A stretch of 19,070 nucleotides of DNA, taken from NCBI RefSeq assembly GCF_000313135.1, contig NW_004457437.1, positions 14,047 to 33,116 of the forward strand, read 5' to 3'. Source of the stretch: Acanthamoeba castellanii str. Neff. Its lineage: Eukaryota > Discosea > Longamoebia > Acanthamoebidae. Below, in pieces: positions 18,066-19,070 of this stretch; position 1 is the first letter of the stretch; the number at the start of each line of letters is the position of its first letter. The position numbers and the translations under genes were made by a program. The notes under the pieces were generated by a model. It saw nothing but the letters and a program-made list of their open reading frames with translations. It ran no database searches and had not been told where the DNA came from.

Positions 18066-18858
18066 ATGCTGCCGCATCCGCCCAGCGATCACTTGCATCA
18101 CTTCGAGCGCCGACTTCACCTCTGCCAAGTGGTCCTCTGGTAAGTTGCCTTCTCAGACCCTTCCCACAACATACACTTGTATCAGCGTCAGCCAATCATC
18201 ATCTCTGACGACCACGTATGATCGTCGGTGATGCCTCAATCATCAAGTTGATTGCGAGATGGGATGACCAGATATGGTGTGACTTGATATATGGTGTGAT
18301 GTAGTTTGTCACAGTGGAACATCACATCATATCTGACCCATATACGTCAATGTGTGCGCATATGCGTACAGGTTGCACGAGAAGTTTGAGCATCAGCCGG
18401 GGGGCGATGTGGTAAACTCGGGGACCAGCAAGGCGTCGGTCTACGAGGACTACACCGACATGTGCGCGCGGGCCAATCTCCAGGTGCTCCTCTCGCGGGC
18501 CGTGCTGGGCAAGATGGTCAAGCGCGCCTTCCCCGACGTCGTCACCGTCAGGCGCGGCGCCCGCGGCTCCACCAAGGAGCACTACGTCGGCCTGGCCCGC
18601 AGGCAGCGACCCATCGTCAAGGCCGAGCCCGAGCCCGAGCCCGACCACGTAGAAGATGATGATCAGCAACAGAACACAACATCCACGTCGACATCCACAT
18701 CTACCACTACATCTACCTCCACATCTACATCTTTCTCCACATCAATTATTCCATCATCTCCGATCCAGACCCAGGCGTTGAAGTTGCCGCTGACATCCGG
18801 CGCGGTGCCCTATGCCAGCCGCGAATTTGGCAGCGGCCACGCCGCTGTGCTTCTGTGA
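18066..18858 (+). CDS. RFX-type DNA-binding domain protein
   Basis: Two exons: 18066-18139 and 18372-18858 (TGA), joined by a 232-nt intron with a perfect GTAAGT donor and a TACAG acceptor; 186 residues as modelled. The RFX winged-helix domain starts in exon 1 (LCQVVLW) and continues with LHEKFEHQPGGD, SKASVYEDYTDMC, LLSRAVLGKMVKRAFPDV and TVRRGARGSTKEHYVGLA. This matches the family pattern in which a Y..Y...C helix is followed by FGK..r..FP and then RRLGTRGxSKYHY, with Gly-Ala for the usual Leu-Gly and Glu-His-Tyr near the end. RFX proteins bind X-box DNA as nuclear regulators of cilium, cell-cycle or DNA-damage genes, depending on lineage. After the domain come Glu-Pro repeats, an acidic/Gln patch, a Thr-Ser repeat and a unique tail. 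The start is uncertain because the same frame is open back to 17889 without an ATG. The 3' end is uncertain because another frame stays open to the window edge. The domain assignment is firm. Confidence 0.75.
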
Positions 18859-19070
18859 GCCGCCGGTACCCTGGCCACTGCAGCCCCTACAAGCCCAGGC
18901 CGGCGATCGATCACACCAGCCACGGCCATTACCTCCTCCCGCACCTCCAACGCGACCACCGCCCTTCAAAGACGATGATCGCCCCCCGGCAGTGAGGTGG
19001 GCGGAGAGCATCATCTCGCCCATCACCACCACCATCATCACCACCATCACCACCATCACTACGCCAGCTC
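18859..19070 (+). other. 3' flank of the RFX gene, possibly still coding
   Basis: Frame 2 is open from before 18842 to the window edge, reading a Pro-rich stretch (RPLPPPAPPTRPPPF) and then DDDRPPAVRWAESIISP. This could be the true RFX C-terminus reached by an unrecognised intron or indel. A CAC/CAT trinucleotide repeat occupies 19021-19059. Confidence 0.4.
19021..19059 (+). repeat. CAC/CAT trinucleotide repeat
   Basis: Thirteen CAC or CAT units run in a row. They would read as poly-His, poly-Thr/Ile or Pro/Ser by frame; the frame used, if any, is unknown. Confidence 0.9.

Overview
The window reads as nuclear DNA of a free-living amoebozoan, most likely Acanthamoeba. The exons are GC-rich and codon-biased. 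They are cut by many short GT..AG introns (roughly 50-230 nt) full of GT/CA-rich simple repeats such as TGTGTCG and GTGTGC units. The protein set (GH125 mannosidase, GATA finger, DH-PH-RhoGAP protein, MSH3, RFX) also fits an amoeba. The organism call is inference from style and content. No rRNA, tRNA, CRISPR array, operon or intact transposon was seen.

Layout, left to right. (1) 3-966, +: 3' part of a GNAT-type N-acetyltransferase, 3 visible exons, 5' end outside the window. (2) 1029-3830, +: a family GH125 (exo-alpha-1,6-mannosidase-like) protein with an N-terminal membrane anchor, 12 exons, and one apparent single-base frameshift in exon 6. (3) 3831-4440, +: a weak, broken glycosyltransferase-like remnant. 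(4) 4860-5851, +: a small GATA-type zinc-finger protein, 3 exons, followed at 6088-6427 by a degenerate tandem copy that keeps only the second half of the zinc finger. (5) 10614-6579, -: an 18-exon gene for a 688-residue IQ-DH-PH-RhoGAP protein, read completely. (6) 11101-17574, +: a 23-exon MSH3 gene (1294 residues), read completely. (7) 18066-18858, +: a short RFX-type DNA-binding protein, with both ends uncertain.

The gene models were assembled by hand. I followed reading frame, family motifs and splice-site phase across every junction. For genes 1, 4, 5, 6 and 7 the exon lengths sum to whole codons. For gene 2 they do so only if one base in exon 6 is discounted.

The genes do not form one pathway. 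The clearest regulatory link is the shared 486-bp interval between the divergent RhoGEF/GAP gene and MSH3. It holds a perfect E2F-type palindrome (TTGGCGCCAA) about 165 bp before the MSH3 ATG, which suits an S-phase repair gene. Points most worth checking are a RhoGAP domain lacking its arginine finger, two GC-AG introns in MSH3 with the same GCACGT donor, the half-finger GATA duplicate, the GH125 frameshift, and a perfect 42-bp palindrome inside an intron.
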